Part shown: positions 35,847-44,906 of the stretch, one piece after another
How the letters are laid out: each line of letters opens with the position of its first letter
Numbering within the stretch: the first letter of the stretch is position 1
DNA from: Aequitasia sp047973235
GTDB taxonomy: Bacteria > Bacillota > Clostridia > Lachnospirales > Lachnospiraceae
Assembly (NCBI GenBank): GCA_047973235.1
Contig: JBKEBP010000128.1
Coordinates: 24,968-88,967, forward strand
Direction of reading: 5' to 3'
Length of the DNA stretch: 64,000 bases
Made by a program: the position numbers and the translations under genes
The notes under the pieces: model-generated
The model's input: the letters and a program-made list of their open reading frames with translations, nothing else
Told to the model about the DNA's origin: nothing
Databases searched by the model: none

Positions 35847-36860
35847 CTATTTTTCCGATGAATATACTAAATTCCATTCTTTTCTTAGCATATCACATTG
35901 CTCAAGCACACTGTGACTTATTTCAAACGAAACATAAGGTGATTCTTTTATTCCTGTTCTTATACATTCATTGACATACGAAATTTCGTATTGATAGCCT
36001 TCATCTTCTATTCCCTCTACTCTATGTGGTACTTCTTCTTCAAAACATTCCGTATGTTTACCAATTACAACTTGCATTTTAGTGGGCTTCCAAAATCGGG
36101 GGATGACTATATATCCTTTGGTTCCATAAATATATGCTGTATCTATCATATGTGTTCTTATTCCACTACTCATTACAGCTAGCTCTCCATGATCATATTG
36201 ACCAATATAAGACGCCTGTTCATCAACTTGTATGTGAAGCTCATCAGTATTCATTGAGGCTACTCCGAAAAGCTTGATAGGAGATTTCTGATAAATCATC
36301 TGCATAAAGTGCAAATTATAAACACCTGTATCTAATAAGCCTCCTCCTCCTTGATTAATATCAACTAGTCTGCCTTTATAATCATCGTTGACCCGGAAAG
36401 AAAATGCAGTCTGTACTGATCTTACTTCGCCAATTTTATCTTCATTTATATATTCTAAAGCTTTCTTGGTAACCGGAAAAAATCTTGTCCATACCGCCTC
36501 CATGAGAAATACATTATTATCCTTCGCACATTGGATCATTTCGACAAAATCTTTTGCATTTAATGCAGCAGGTTTTTCAACAAGGACATTTTTTCCCGCA
36601 TTCATTGCACTTATTGCTAATTGTTTATGAGCTGTATGTGGTACTGGAATATAAGCAATATCAATATCCTGGCAATGAATCATTTCATCATAATTCATTA
36701 CCTTTGGGATATTCCATTTGGCTGCAATATTAACGGCAGTTTTTTCTGTTCGCGACGCAACAGCTACTACTTCCATATCGTCCACTTGGCTGACACCTTT
36801 CATCCAACGATCAACAACCTCTCCAGCTCCAAGTAATCCCCAACGTATTTTTTTATTCAT
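35847..36860 (-). CDS. Gfo/Idh/MocA oxidoreductase, dihydrodiol/D-xylose dehydrogenase-like
   Basis: The protein has an NAD(P)-binding Rossmann fold at the N-terminus (WGLLGAGEV) and the family motif VEKPAALN (about 95). The segments MEAVWTRFFP and GGGGLLDTGVYNL match the dimeric dihydrodiol dehydrogenase / NADP-dependent D-xylose 1-dehydrogenase subgroup. The adjoining IlvD-type dehydratase and upstream beta-xylosidase suggest oxidation of a released pentose. The ATG follows AGGAGG. Substrate is not proven by sequence. Confidence 0.85.
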   Translation of the reverse strand: MNKKIRWGLLGAGEVVDRWMKGVSQVDDMEVVAVASRTEKTAVNIAAKWNIPKVMNYDEMIHCQDIDIAYIPVPHTAHKQLAISAMNAGKNVLVEKPAALNAKDFVEMIQCAKDNNVFLMEAVWTRFFPVTKKALEYINEDKIGEVRSVQTAFSFRVNDDYKGRLVDINQGGGGLLDTGVYNLHFMQMIYQKSPIKLFGVASMNTDELHIQVDEQASYIGQYDHGELAVMSSGIRTHMIDTAYIYGTKGYIVIPRFWKPTKMQVVIGKHTECFEEEVPHRVEGIEDEGYQYEISYVNECIRTGIKESPYVSFEISHSVLEQCDMLRKEWNLVYSSEK

Positions 36861-37022
36861 AAGTTATTCCTCCTGTTTAATCTGGGTTGAGTCTAATTAT
36901 ACTAACGTTTTTTCATAAATTATTTCATACTCCAATACAACATATCTTTTTATTATTTTTATTACATTTCTATTATTGATTTCCAAACTTTCTCACCTAT
37001 ATCACATGCTCTATCCATTGCA

Positions 37023-39641
37023 TCATTTGACACTGTCTTTATCTACTATAAAAGTATGCCATCCGTCTTCCACTTTATATCTTTTACAGTTTTTTCCTAT
37101 CGGAATATCTATTGTTCCCGTACATCCCTGAGGAATATGAACATTTAATTTTAAGATTTCATTATCTTTTTCCCATTGACTAATTACAGTTCCTTTTGTT
37201 GTAATCAATTTTCCTTGTGCTGACTTCATTTCAGTAGGTATTACGGGGTGAATTAAAACATTTTCAAATCCGGGATTGTTCTCGTCTGGACTAATTCCTA
37301 GTAGGTATTTTTGAAAACATATTCCGAAAGCACCTGTCATTGGATGACTGTGTGATGCCATTCGACTAATTTGACTTTCTTCTTCAACCTTTTCCCATCG
37401 TTCCCACATAGTTGTAGCCCCATTAGCAATCATATATCCCCAGCTTGGATAATCTGTTTTTGTTAATAGCTCAAACGCTAAATCTTGCTGACCATTTTGA
37501 AACAATATCTCCATCGCATATCGTGTACACAAGTTTCCTGTCGACAAGTGACAGTTATGAGAATGAATATCCGCAATAAGATTGTTTAATACATCATTTT
37601 TATAGTTTGTGGGTACCATTCCAAGATACAGTGGTAAAGCATTTGATGCTTGACTATTTAATCCATAGCATTTTTTTGATTGATTAAAAAATTTATTATT
37701 AAATGCCTTTTTGACTTTCTTTGCCAATTCAAGATATAATGCTTGGTCTTCTTCATTCCCTATCACACCTGCCATCTTAGAAAGTAGTTCACAATCATAA
37801 TAGAAGAAACACGTTCCTATTAGAACAGTTGGTGTAATAACTGACACTGACCCTGAACCAAGGCTTTGAATATCATTTCCCATAAGCGGTGCTGCCCAAT
37901 CACCCATTTGTGAATATCTCACAATATAATCATCTGTATTTCTTCTAAGATACTCTACCCATCTTTTCATTGGTTCATAATACTTTTTTATAATACTACA
38001 ATCCCCGTAAAATCTATATATATTCCATGGTATTAAAAGAAATGAAGAGCAAACTGGGTCTGCCGTCCTTAGTCCGTATCTATGATATGGTGCTGTATCT
38101 GTTATTGCACCTGTAACTTCTCCTTGCTCATTACAAATATCATTCATCCATTTATCATACATTTGTATCAGTCGATAATTATAAAGTGCACCTTCATTTC
38201 TAACAGTCATGTCATTTAACCAGCCGAGGCGCTCATCACGCTGAGGACAATCGGTTGGTATACCATGCAAATTACTTTCCTCTGTCCAAATAATATTTCT
38301 ATATAATTGATTGATCAGCTTATTATCACAAAAAAAATCACCAATTCTAGCGACATCTGATCGAACCTGACAACCAATTAGCGAAAATGCAGTAGTATTC
38401 TTCTCTATACCAAACACTTGTACATAGCGAAATCCATGATAGGTAAAATGTGGTTCGAATACCTCTTCACAATTTCCCTTTAATATATACTCATCAGTGG
38501 CTCGTGCTCGTCTAAGACTTATTTGATTTACACTCCCTGACTTATGCTTCAACTCTGCATACTTCAAAGTAATCAAAGTGTCCCTTTTTCCATTAATGGT
38601 TAATTTTGTCCAACCGGCAAAGTTTTGTCCAAAATCATATGTTAAACTTCCATCTACATTTTCATAAATGCGTATTGGCATAATATGTTTAATAACTCGA
38701 ATAGGTTCCATTACCTGAGATTTGATAATGCCTTTCATAGGTTCATGTTCCACAACCGGTTTCCAATTATGATCCATGTTATATCCTATTTTATTCCATC
38801 CTGTTAATATCTTGTTCGCATTATAAATTTCTCCATGATAAATGCTGTTAAATTCAATTGGCCCTTCTGTATGATAATACCAATTATCCAAATCGCTGTT
38901 AATCCATATGCAATTCTGGTTTTGAAATTTCAACATAATCTTAAGTGAAAACGGATAATCTCCCCAACCTATACCATCCTCACCTTTTCTTATATTATGC
39001 CATCCATTCCCAAGTACCAACCCTATAATATTTTTTCCTTTTTGTACTAAATTAGTTATTTCATATGTTCTATATAATACTGATTTGTTCGTATTTGTCC
39101 ATGCATTATTTAGAACAGAATCATCCACAGTCATCCCATTAACAGAACATATATTATAACAAGGAGAAGCAACAAAACAAATCGCTGATGTTATTTTCTG
39201 TTCCACATTAAATTCTTTTCGAAACCAAAAAGCTGCTTTTTCTGGTGAAGGTCCATAAATCCATGTTGCGTCCCATTTTTCATGATCTATAAAACCCGTA
39301 ACAAATGAAAATACATCGCTTTTATATTGTTTATTATCTTCTAAATATAATGTCACAGAAACATAGTACTTACAAGCACTTTTTAATTTGACTCCTTGAT
39401 ATGACACCGAAAATAATTCGCCCGTTTTGACAATTCCGGAATTCCATATTTTACCTACACCTTCACATACATCAGCTTCTGATTCACCGACATTTATTTG
39501 ATAAGCTTTTACTGAAATATGTTTCTTTTTTAATTGAATATTATTGCTCAAATCTTCCTCTATATACCATGAGAATAAAGGATGATTAGTATCAATTCCT
39601 ATTGGATTATCCATATATTCTGTTAAAAATCTAATCTGCAT
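37023..39641 (-). CDS. alpha-L-rhamnosidase (GH78)
   Basis: A multidomain GH78 enzyme releasing terminal alpha-L-rhamnose. N-terminal beta-sandwich domains (about 1-430) precede the (alpha/alpha)6 catalytic barrel. The acid cluster TDCPQRDERLGWLND holds the Asp, Glu, Trp and Asp positions used by characterised GH78 enzymes, and NGATTMWERWE contains the second catalytic Glu. No signal peptide is present, so it acts on imported oligosaccharides. The ATG at 39641 lies behind AGGTGA; an in-frame GTG at 39653 is an alternative start. Only one of two GH78 genes in the window. Confidence 0.93.
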   Translation of the reverse strand: MQIRFLTEYMDNPIGIDTNHPLFSWYIEEDLSNNIQLKKKHISVKAYQINVGESEADVCEGVGKIWNSGIVKTGELFSVSYQGVKLKSACKYYVSVTLYLEDNKQYKSDVFSFVTGFIDHEKWDATWIYGPSPEKAAFWFRKEFNVEQKITSAICFVASPCYNICSVNGMTVDDSVLNNAWTNTNKSVLYRTYEITNLVQKGKNIIGLVLGNGWHNIRKGEDGIGWGDYPFSLKIMLKFQNQNCIWINSDLDNWYYHTEGPIEFNSIYHGEIYNANKILTGWNKIGYNMDHNWKPVVEHEPMKGIIKSQVMEPIRVIKHIMPIRIYENVDGSLTYDFGQNFAGWTKLTINGKRDTLITLKYAELKHKSGSVNQISLRRARATDEYILKGNCEEVFEPHFTYHGFRYVQVFGIEKNTTAFSLIGCQVRSDVARIGDFFCDNKLINQLYRNIIWTEESNLHGIPTDCPQRDERLGWLNDMTVRNEGALYNYRLIQMYDKWMNDICNEQGEVTGAITDTAPYHRYGLRTADPVCSSFLLIPWNIYRFYGDCSIIKKYYEPMKRWVEYLRRNTDDYIVRYSQMGDWAAPLMGNDIQSLGSGSVSVITPTVLIGTCFFYYDCELLSKMAGVIGNEEDQALYLELAKKVKKAFNNKFFNQSKKCYGLNSQASNALPLYLGMVPTNYKNDVLNNLIADIHSHNCHLSTGNLCTRYAMEILFQNGQQDLAFELLTKTDYPSWGYMIANGATTMWERWEKVEEESQISRMASHSHPMTGAFGICFQKYLLGISPDENNPGFENVLIHPVIPTEMKSAQGKLITTKGTVISQWEKDNEILKLNVHIPQGCTGTIDIPIGKNCKRYKVEDGWHTFIVDKDSVK

Positions 39642-39675
39642 AATCGTATTCACCTATATATTTTTCTTCTATGTG

Positions 39676-41295
39676 TTATTCCCTTTCGGGTGCTTCTTGA
39701 TAAATAAAATAGTCAAAATCCGCCGGAATATATTTGCATGTAAAATCCTGACAGCATAATCCTACAAAAGAACCAGTAAACCTTTCCACTCCTCTTTCCT
39801 TAAGATACTCATCAGATAATTTACTATAATCGACGTCTTCTCCTACAGCAAGCCATTCCTGTGCATCCAAAGAATAATAGAATCTTACTATTCCATAATT
39901 GACAACAGCTTTTAAAAATATCTTCCCTTCTGCCGGAAGGATAATATCTTCTTCCAAAGTATACGAAAATTGATTCAAATCATTTATCATTACATTTATT
40001 ATTCTCTGCTTAACTTCATTACTACTAATATATAAATATATATAATTTGATGTATCATAGTAGCATACCACCCCTGCCATCTGTTGAAACGAGGTCGGAT
40101 AAAATTCCACACACGTCTTAACAGTATAGCAATAATTTTCCTGCCTTTTTGCAATAAAACTTTGGTAGAATTTTGAGCTTAATGATTCATGACCAAATAA
40201 ACGTAAATAGCCCGGACGTGCTTTTAATGTACACATAGTTTCCGGGAGTGGAATTCTTAGTGATTGCCAATTAATATCCAAAATATCATTATTAAAATCA
40301 TCTCTGAATTTATTATCTACTGTTTCATACACATAATCTTCTAAAAATCTTGGCATTTCAACTTCTAATTCTGCTATATGTTTTTCATTCACCAGTCTTA
40401 ACCAACCATCATCAGTCCATTTAACCTTTTGAATTGCAGTTTCTCGTCCCATTGTAGAACGTCCTTTTGATGGCATTGGTCTTCCACATAAATGTACCAT
40501 ATACCATTCTCCTGTCTGTGTCTCTACAATATCTGCATGTCCTGTTCTTTGTAGTGGAATACGACAATCGTATTTGGAAGTTATGATTGGATTTTCCGGA
40601 TCTATTTCATATGGTCCTTCTAATGTTTTTGACCGTGCCATGGTTACTGCATGGTTATAAAATGTACCGCCTTCTGCTGTAAGGAGATAATAATAACCAT
40701 CACGCTTATATAAATGAGGTCCTTCCGTTATTCCAAGCTTACTTCCATGGAAAATGTATTTAGATTCTCCTATCAGTTTCATTTCTTCTGGACTATATTC
40801 CGTTAATGAAATTCCAGACCAGTAAGGGAATCCTGGTTTTCCACCATCTTTATGACTAAGGACTACATTCACAATCCATTTTCTTCCATCATCGTCATGA
40901 AATAATGAAGGATCAATTCCTGTACTATTTAAATAGATTGGATCCGACCACGGACCGCATATATTTTCAGCTGTAACGAGATAATTATTACAGTCCCAAA
41001 AACGTCCTGTATGGTTTTTAACATTTGTATAGATTAAATAAAAGATCCCCTTGTCATAAGATAAACATGGTGCATAGATTCCACCAGAGTCAGGTATTCC
41101 AATCATATCTAACTTGCCCTTATCATCTAAAGGATAACACAGCATTTTCCAATTATTTAAATCTGTAGAATGATATATCCCGACTCCGGGAAACCATTCA
41201 AAAGTAGAAACAGCAATATAATAGTCTGACTCTATTCTGAGAATAGATGGATCTGGTTTAAATCCTTTAAGAATAGGGTTTTCAATTTTATACAT
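39676..41295 (-). CDS. GH43 beta-xylosidase
   Basis: The 539-residue enzyme closely resembles the Selenomonas-type beta-D-xylosidases. A five-bladed propeller begins LKGFKPDPSILR (catalytic base Asp), with the pKa-modulating Asp in IDPSLFHDDDG and the acid Glu in TEGPHLYKRDGYYYL. A C-terminal beta-sandwich (about 330-539, FQQMAGVVCYYD) caps the active site. It has no signal peptide, so it cleaves imported xylo-oligosaccharides to xylose; some relatives also release arabinose. It is tightly packed between the permease and GH78 genes. Confidence 0.93.
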   Translation of the reverse strand: MYKIENPILKGFKPDPSILRIESDYYIAVSTFEWFPGVGIYHSTDLNNWKMLCYPLDDKGKLDMIGIPDSGGIYAPCLSYDKGIFYLIYTNVKNHTGRFWDCNNYLVTAENICGPWSDPIYLNSTGIDPSLFHDDDGRKWIVNVVLSHKDGGKPGFPYWSGISLTEYSPEEMKLIGESKYIFHGSKLGITEGPHLYKRDGYYYLLTAEGGTFYNHAVTMARSKTLEGPYEIDPENPIITSKYDCRIPLQRTGHADIVETQTGEWYMVHLCGRPMPSKGRSTMGRETAIQKVKWTDDGWLRLVNEKHIAELEVEMPRFLEDYVYETVDNKFRDDFNNDILDINWQSLRIPLPETMCTLKARPGYLRLFGHESLSSKFYQSFIAKRQENYCYTVKTCVEFYPTSFQQMAGVVCYYDTSNYIYLYISSNEVKQRIINVMINDLNQFSYTLEEDIILPAEGKIFLKAVVNYGIVRFYYSLDAQEWLAVGEDVDYSKLSDEYLKERGVERFTGSFVGLCCQDFTCKYIPADFDYFIYQEAPERE

Positions 41296-41301
41296 TGTTT
41301 A

Positions 41302-42153
41302 TCATCCTTTCACTGCACCTGCTGAAATTGCATCAGGAAGTCTTTTACTAACCAATATATACGCAATAATGCTTGGAATAGTGGCAATAACAAGTCCAGC
41401 ACCGATTGGCCCCCAACTTGTAGCATACTCTCCGACCATTGACATTATGCCAACTGTTAGTGTTTTTAACCCTGCATTATTTATAAATGTTGTAGCAAAC
41501 ATTAGCTCATTCCAAGAATCGAGGAAAGTAAAAATTGCAACTGTCGTAATTGCTGGTTTTACCATAGGTACCATTATAAGTAGAAAAGTTTTAAAAATTC
41601 CACATCCGTCAATAACCGCTGCTTCTTCTAGTTCTGCAGGTACAGTTTTAAAAAAAAGAGTCATAATATTGGTAGATAATCCTAACGCAAAACCTACATA
41701 CGGAAGAATTAATGACCATCTTGTATTTAATAATCCCAATTTTCCAAAAGAAATAAAAAGTGGCAGTAATGAAGCATGTACTGGAATCATCATCCCTAAA
41801 GTAATGAAAAGAAGAAATACATTACTAAATTTCCACTTTAATCTTGAAATTGCAAATGCTCCCATGGTGGATAAAGCAATTACAATTAGTATAGTAGAAC
41901 CGGTTACAATAATACTATTTAACAAGTAAGTTCCTACTTTCCCACCAGTAAATGCAACAACATAATTTTCAAGTCTAAATGGGCTAGGGAGACCAAGTGC
42001 ATTACCACCAAAAATCTGTTTATTATCCTTTAGTGAAAAGAATATAAGCCATAACATAGGATAAAGTTGAATTACTGTATAAATACAAAGAAATAGAAAT
42101 ACTATTTTTTGTGAAAATAACTTTTTCACGCTATTTTTTTTCTTGTTTTTCAC
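41302..42153 (-). CDS. sugar ABC transporter permease (MalG type)
   Basis: A 283-residue permease with six membrane helices and the EAA loop that docks the ATPase (ELEEAAVIDGCGIFKTFLLIMVP, near residue 190). The basic N-terminus (MKNKKKNSVKKLF) and C-terminal DAISAGAVKG are typical of the CUT1 group, which imports oligosaccharides. It pairs with the permease immediately upstream; no ATPase gene is in the operon, so a shared MsmK-type ATPase is expected. Confidence 0.93.
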   Translation of the reverse strand: MKNKKKNSVKKLFSQKIVFLFLCIYTVIQLYPMLWLIFFSLKDNKQIFGGNALGLPSPFRLENYVVAFTGGKVGTYLLNSIIVTGSTILIVIALSTMGAFAISRLKWKFSNVFLLFITLGMMIPVHASLLPLFISFGKLGLLNTRWSLILPYVGFALGLSTNIMTLFFKTVPAELEEAAVIDGCGIFKTFLLIMVPMVKPAITTVAIFTFLDSWNELMFATTFINNAGLKTLTVGIMSMVGEYATSWGPIGAGLVIATIPSIIAYILVSKRLPDAISAGAVKG

Positions 42154-42166
42154 TTTGGCCTCCTAC

Positions 42167-43051
42167 TTAATATGTATATTCTTTTGGTTTCCAGAAATTA
42201 AGAAGAATTGTAAATAATAAACATTCAATTACTATGAAAATTGCCATTGAACTACCATATCCGTATAAGTTCTTCTTGAAAATACTTGTATACATCAATG
42301 TACTTGTTACTTCTGTTGCATGGTCAGGTCCACCATTTGTTAAAACATAAATTGTATCAAACGCTTTTAATGCTCCAATTACTATCATTACAATTGTTGC
42401 TTTTATGGCAGGCATTGAAAGCGGAATAATAATGCGCCATGCTGCCTGAAAACGATTAGCGCCATCTATTTCTGCTGCTTCAAATAGATCAGCTGGGATT
42501 CGTTTTACTGCTGAATATAGTAAAAGCATATAGTATCCTATATATTTCCAAATCATTGCAATAAACGTACACAATAACGCTGTTCTTTTATCACCCAGCC
42601 ATGCAATCCCACTATCAATAATACCTAGATTCTCAAGGATTTGATTTAACAATCCATATGTTGGATTGTATATCATGCTCCATAATTGTCCCATAACTAC
42701 TGATGAGAAAAGAACTGGAACAAAGAAGGCTGTTCTAAAAAAATTAGACCCTTTAATACCTCTCGCCAAAACAATTGCTAAAAATAGCGCTAAGGGAAGT
42801 TGAATAGTTACTGACAAAAGAGCCAATATCAATGGATTAATTATTGCTCTTAAAAAACCGTCGCTATTATTCACAAATAACGATATATAATTCTGAAATC
42901 CTACAAATACTTTGTCTGTAATCCCATCCCATGTATGCAAACTATAAAAAAACGAAGTTGCTATGGAATAGATTACAACAAATGTAAAGACAACTAACTC
43001 TGGAAGTATAAAGAATGCAATTGACTTTTTATCACTCATCATTTTGTTCAT
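42167..43051 (-). CDS. sugar ABC transporter permease (MalF/UgpA type)
   Basis: A 294-residue permease with six predicted helices and the EAA motif ADLFEAAEIDGANRFQAAWR near residue 195, followed by IPLSMPAIKAT. It is the partner of the MalG-type permease and lies after the binding-protein gene, separated from it by a hairpin. Confidence 0.93.
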   Translation of the reverse strand: MNKMMSDKKSIAFFILPELVVFTFVVIYSIATSFFYSLHTWDGITDKVFVGFQNYISLFVNNSDGFLRAIINPLILALLSVTIQLPLALFLAIVLARGIKGSNFFRTAFFVPVLFSSVVMGQLWSMIYNPTYGLLNQILENLGIIDSGIAWLGDKRTALLCTFIAMIWKYIGYYMLLLYSAVKRIPADLFEAAEIDGANRFQAAWRIIIPLSMPAIKATIVMIVIGALKAFDTIYVLTNGGPDHATEVTSTLMYTSIFKKNLYGYGSSMAIFIVIECLLFTILLNFWKPKEYTY

Positions 43052-43084
43052 ATTGTTTTCCTCGGTTTCTTTAACTTAAAAGAA

Positions 43085-43108
43085 AGCGACGGCGATTAAG
43101 CCACCGCT
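43085..43108 (-). terminator. attenuator hairpin between binding-protein and permease genes
   Basis: On the minus strand AGCGGTGGC pairs with GCCGTCGCT (two G-U pairs) around a 6-base loop, followed by UUCUUUU. It lies just after the substrate-binding protein gene and would let that gene be expressed more than the permeases. Confidence 0.7.
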
Positions 43109-43133
43109 ATTCTTTCAATTATTCACTATGGAT

Positions 43134-44450
43134 TTATTGAAGATATCCTTTATTTAATTCAACATACTCTTCCGGAGTGATTTCTCCAAGAAACAGTTTA
43201 CTTGCTGCGTCCATGTGATTTGTTGCCGCTTCAGCTGTTAATGAATTATCCCACCATAGATTAACTGCTGAACAATCTTTATATAAGTTATATACGTCTA
43301 CTAAAAGGGTATTTTCTACTTGTGATAAATCTGCATCTGTTTCCCATGCCGGTAATCCTGCTCCACCCATTAAAACATTTTCTGAAAATCTTTCACTCAT
43401 ATATGAATATATTTCAACAACTTTTTCTGGATTTTCCACTTCACTATTAATCATGAATGTCTGGTCTGCTCCACCAAGATATTCTGTCACTACTCCTTTT
43501 CCTCCATCAATTGTTGGGAAAGAAATAACTGCAATATCGTCCTGCATTCCTGCTTGCATTACAGTTGCACAATACCAACTTCCGCAATAGTACATTGGAT
43601 TTATTCCTGCAGTAAATACAGTATATGCTTCATCTCTACTCATCGCTGCTGCACCTGAATCAAATGCTCCTGCTTCTATTAACTCTTGAAACCGTTCTGC
43701 CGATGCTAACATTTCAGGTGTATCAAATGTAGCAGTGCCAGCTAGAACTTCATTAACATAGTCAGCGCCTGCAGTTCTCGCTGCTAGTTGATCAGTCATC
43801 CAAGCAACATCAGATGGATTTTTACCTCCAAGCGCAAATGGAACGGTACCTTGCTCATTAAATTCTTTACATACTTCAATTAATTCATCAAATGTTGTAG
43901 GTAGCTCAAGTCCAGCTTCCTCAAACATTGCTTTATTACAAAATAAAACACCAACATTCGCTCTTAATGGATAACCGTATAATTTGTCTTCATATTCGAA
44001 GAAATCTGTTGTTCCGGATAACATTTTATCTAAAGTTTCGGGAGATGTGTAGTCGTCTAGACAAAGTATTTTTCCGGATTCAACAAATCCCTCCGAAAAG
44101 CCACCACCCCATGTATAGAAAATATCCGGTAATTCTCCACCAGCTACAGCTGTTTTAATTTTTGTCTTATACGAATCTCCTGAATCCGCAACTGCATCCA
44201 TTTCAAAAGTCACTTCTGGATATTTTTCCTGCACTTCTTCAATTGTTTTTGCAAATGCATCGGCTGTTCCGCCATTTGCTTCCGGCCATACGTGCCACAT
44301 AGAAATTGTAATCGAGTCACTTGTCGACTCAGACTCATTTTCGCTTCCTGATTCTGTACTTTCATTATTGGCGCTCCCTGAACCACATCCCGAAAGAATT
44401 CCGAGCAACATTACACTAGTAAGTAAAATTGACAGTAACCTTTTTTTCAT
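43134..44450 (-). CDS. sugar-binding lipoprotein of ABC transporter (CUT1)
   Basis: A 438-residue solute-binding protein with a lipoprotein signal (LLGILSGCGSG, lipidated Cys at about 22), a Ser/Glu-rich linker and a two-lobed extracellular-solute-binding family 1 domain (DSITISMWHVW, then FYTWGGGFSEG). It delivers oligosaccharide to the two permeases encoded downstream. The ATG follows AGGAGG. Ligand not identifiable, but the GH43 and GH78 genes suggest xylose- and rhamnose-containing oligomers. Confidence 0.93.
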   Translation of the reverse strand: MKKRLLSILLTSVMLLGILSGCGSGSANNESTESGSENESESTSDSITISMWHVWPEANGGTADAFAKTIEEVQEKYPEVTFEMDAVADSGDSYKTKIKTAVAGGELPDIFYTWGGGFSEGFVESGKILCLDDYTSPETLDKMLSGTTDFFEYEDKLYGYPLRANVGVLFCNKAMFEEAGLELPTTFDELIEVCKEFNEQGTVPFALGGKNPSDVAWMTDQLAARTAGADYVNEVLAGTATFDTPEMLASAERFQELIEAGAFDSGAAAMSRDEAYTVFTAGINPMYYCGSWYCATVMQAGMQDDIAVISFPTIDGGKGVVTEYLGGADQTFMINSEVENPEKVVEIYSYMSERFSENVLMGGAGLPAWETDADLSQVENTLLVDVYNLYKDCSAVNLWWDNSLTAEAATNHMDAASKLFLGEITPEEYVELNKGYLQ

Positions 44451-44476
44451 AATAAATCCTCCTTTTATTTAGAATA

Positions 44477-44887
44477 TTATTGTATCTGTTTTGATTGTTG
44501 CGTATACTCCATTATTTCAATTCGATTTCCATCTGGATCTGTAGCCCATAATTGCCAACTATTATCTGTTTGCATTTTTATTTCGCCATCAAATGTAATA
44601 CCACTCTTTTCAATCTGTTTCTTATATTCCTTTAGATTATTGACTTCAATGCTTAAATGTAAATAACCCAGCCTCTCAGGATCCTGTTTAATAGCTTCTC
44701 TTTTTTCATTATCATAGAATAATTCAACAAAAAAATACGGTCCTATTTCTAAATATTCAATCCATGGCCTTTGTTTGTCATCTTGCAATGCGAATTTTCT
44801 TTTAAATCCTAGCCCATCGCAGTAAAAACAAAGTGCTTTTTCCATATCCGTTACACGAATTGCAACATGTCCTATTCTTTTATACAA
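44477..44887 (-). CDS. VOC family (glyoxalase/dioxygenase fold) protein
   Basis: A 136-residue metal-binding protein of the vicinal-oxygen-chelate fold. It begins with HVAIRVTDMEKALCFYCDGLGFK; a His/Glu metal set is suggested by HVAIRV, LHLSIEV and NRIEIMEY. Start is TTG after GAGGAGG. Members act as glyoxalases, epimerases, extradiol dioxygenases or binding proteins, and the function here is open. Placement between an oxidoreductase and a sugar-binding protein suggests work on a sugar intermediate. Confidence 0.82.
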   Translation of the reverse strand: MYKRIGHVAIRVTDMEKALCFYCDGLGFKRKFALQDDKQRPWIEYLEIGPYFFVELFYDNEKREAIKQDPERLGYLHLSIEVNNLKEYKKQIEKSGITFDGEIKMQTDNSWQLWATDPDGNRIEIMEYTQQSKQIQ

Positions 44888-44906
44888 TTTCTTTCCTCCT
44901 CATAAC

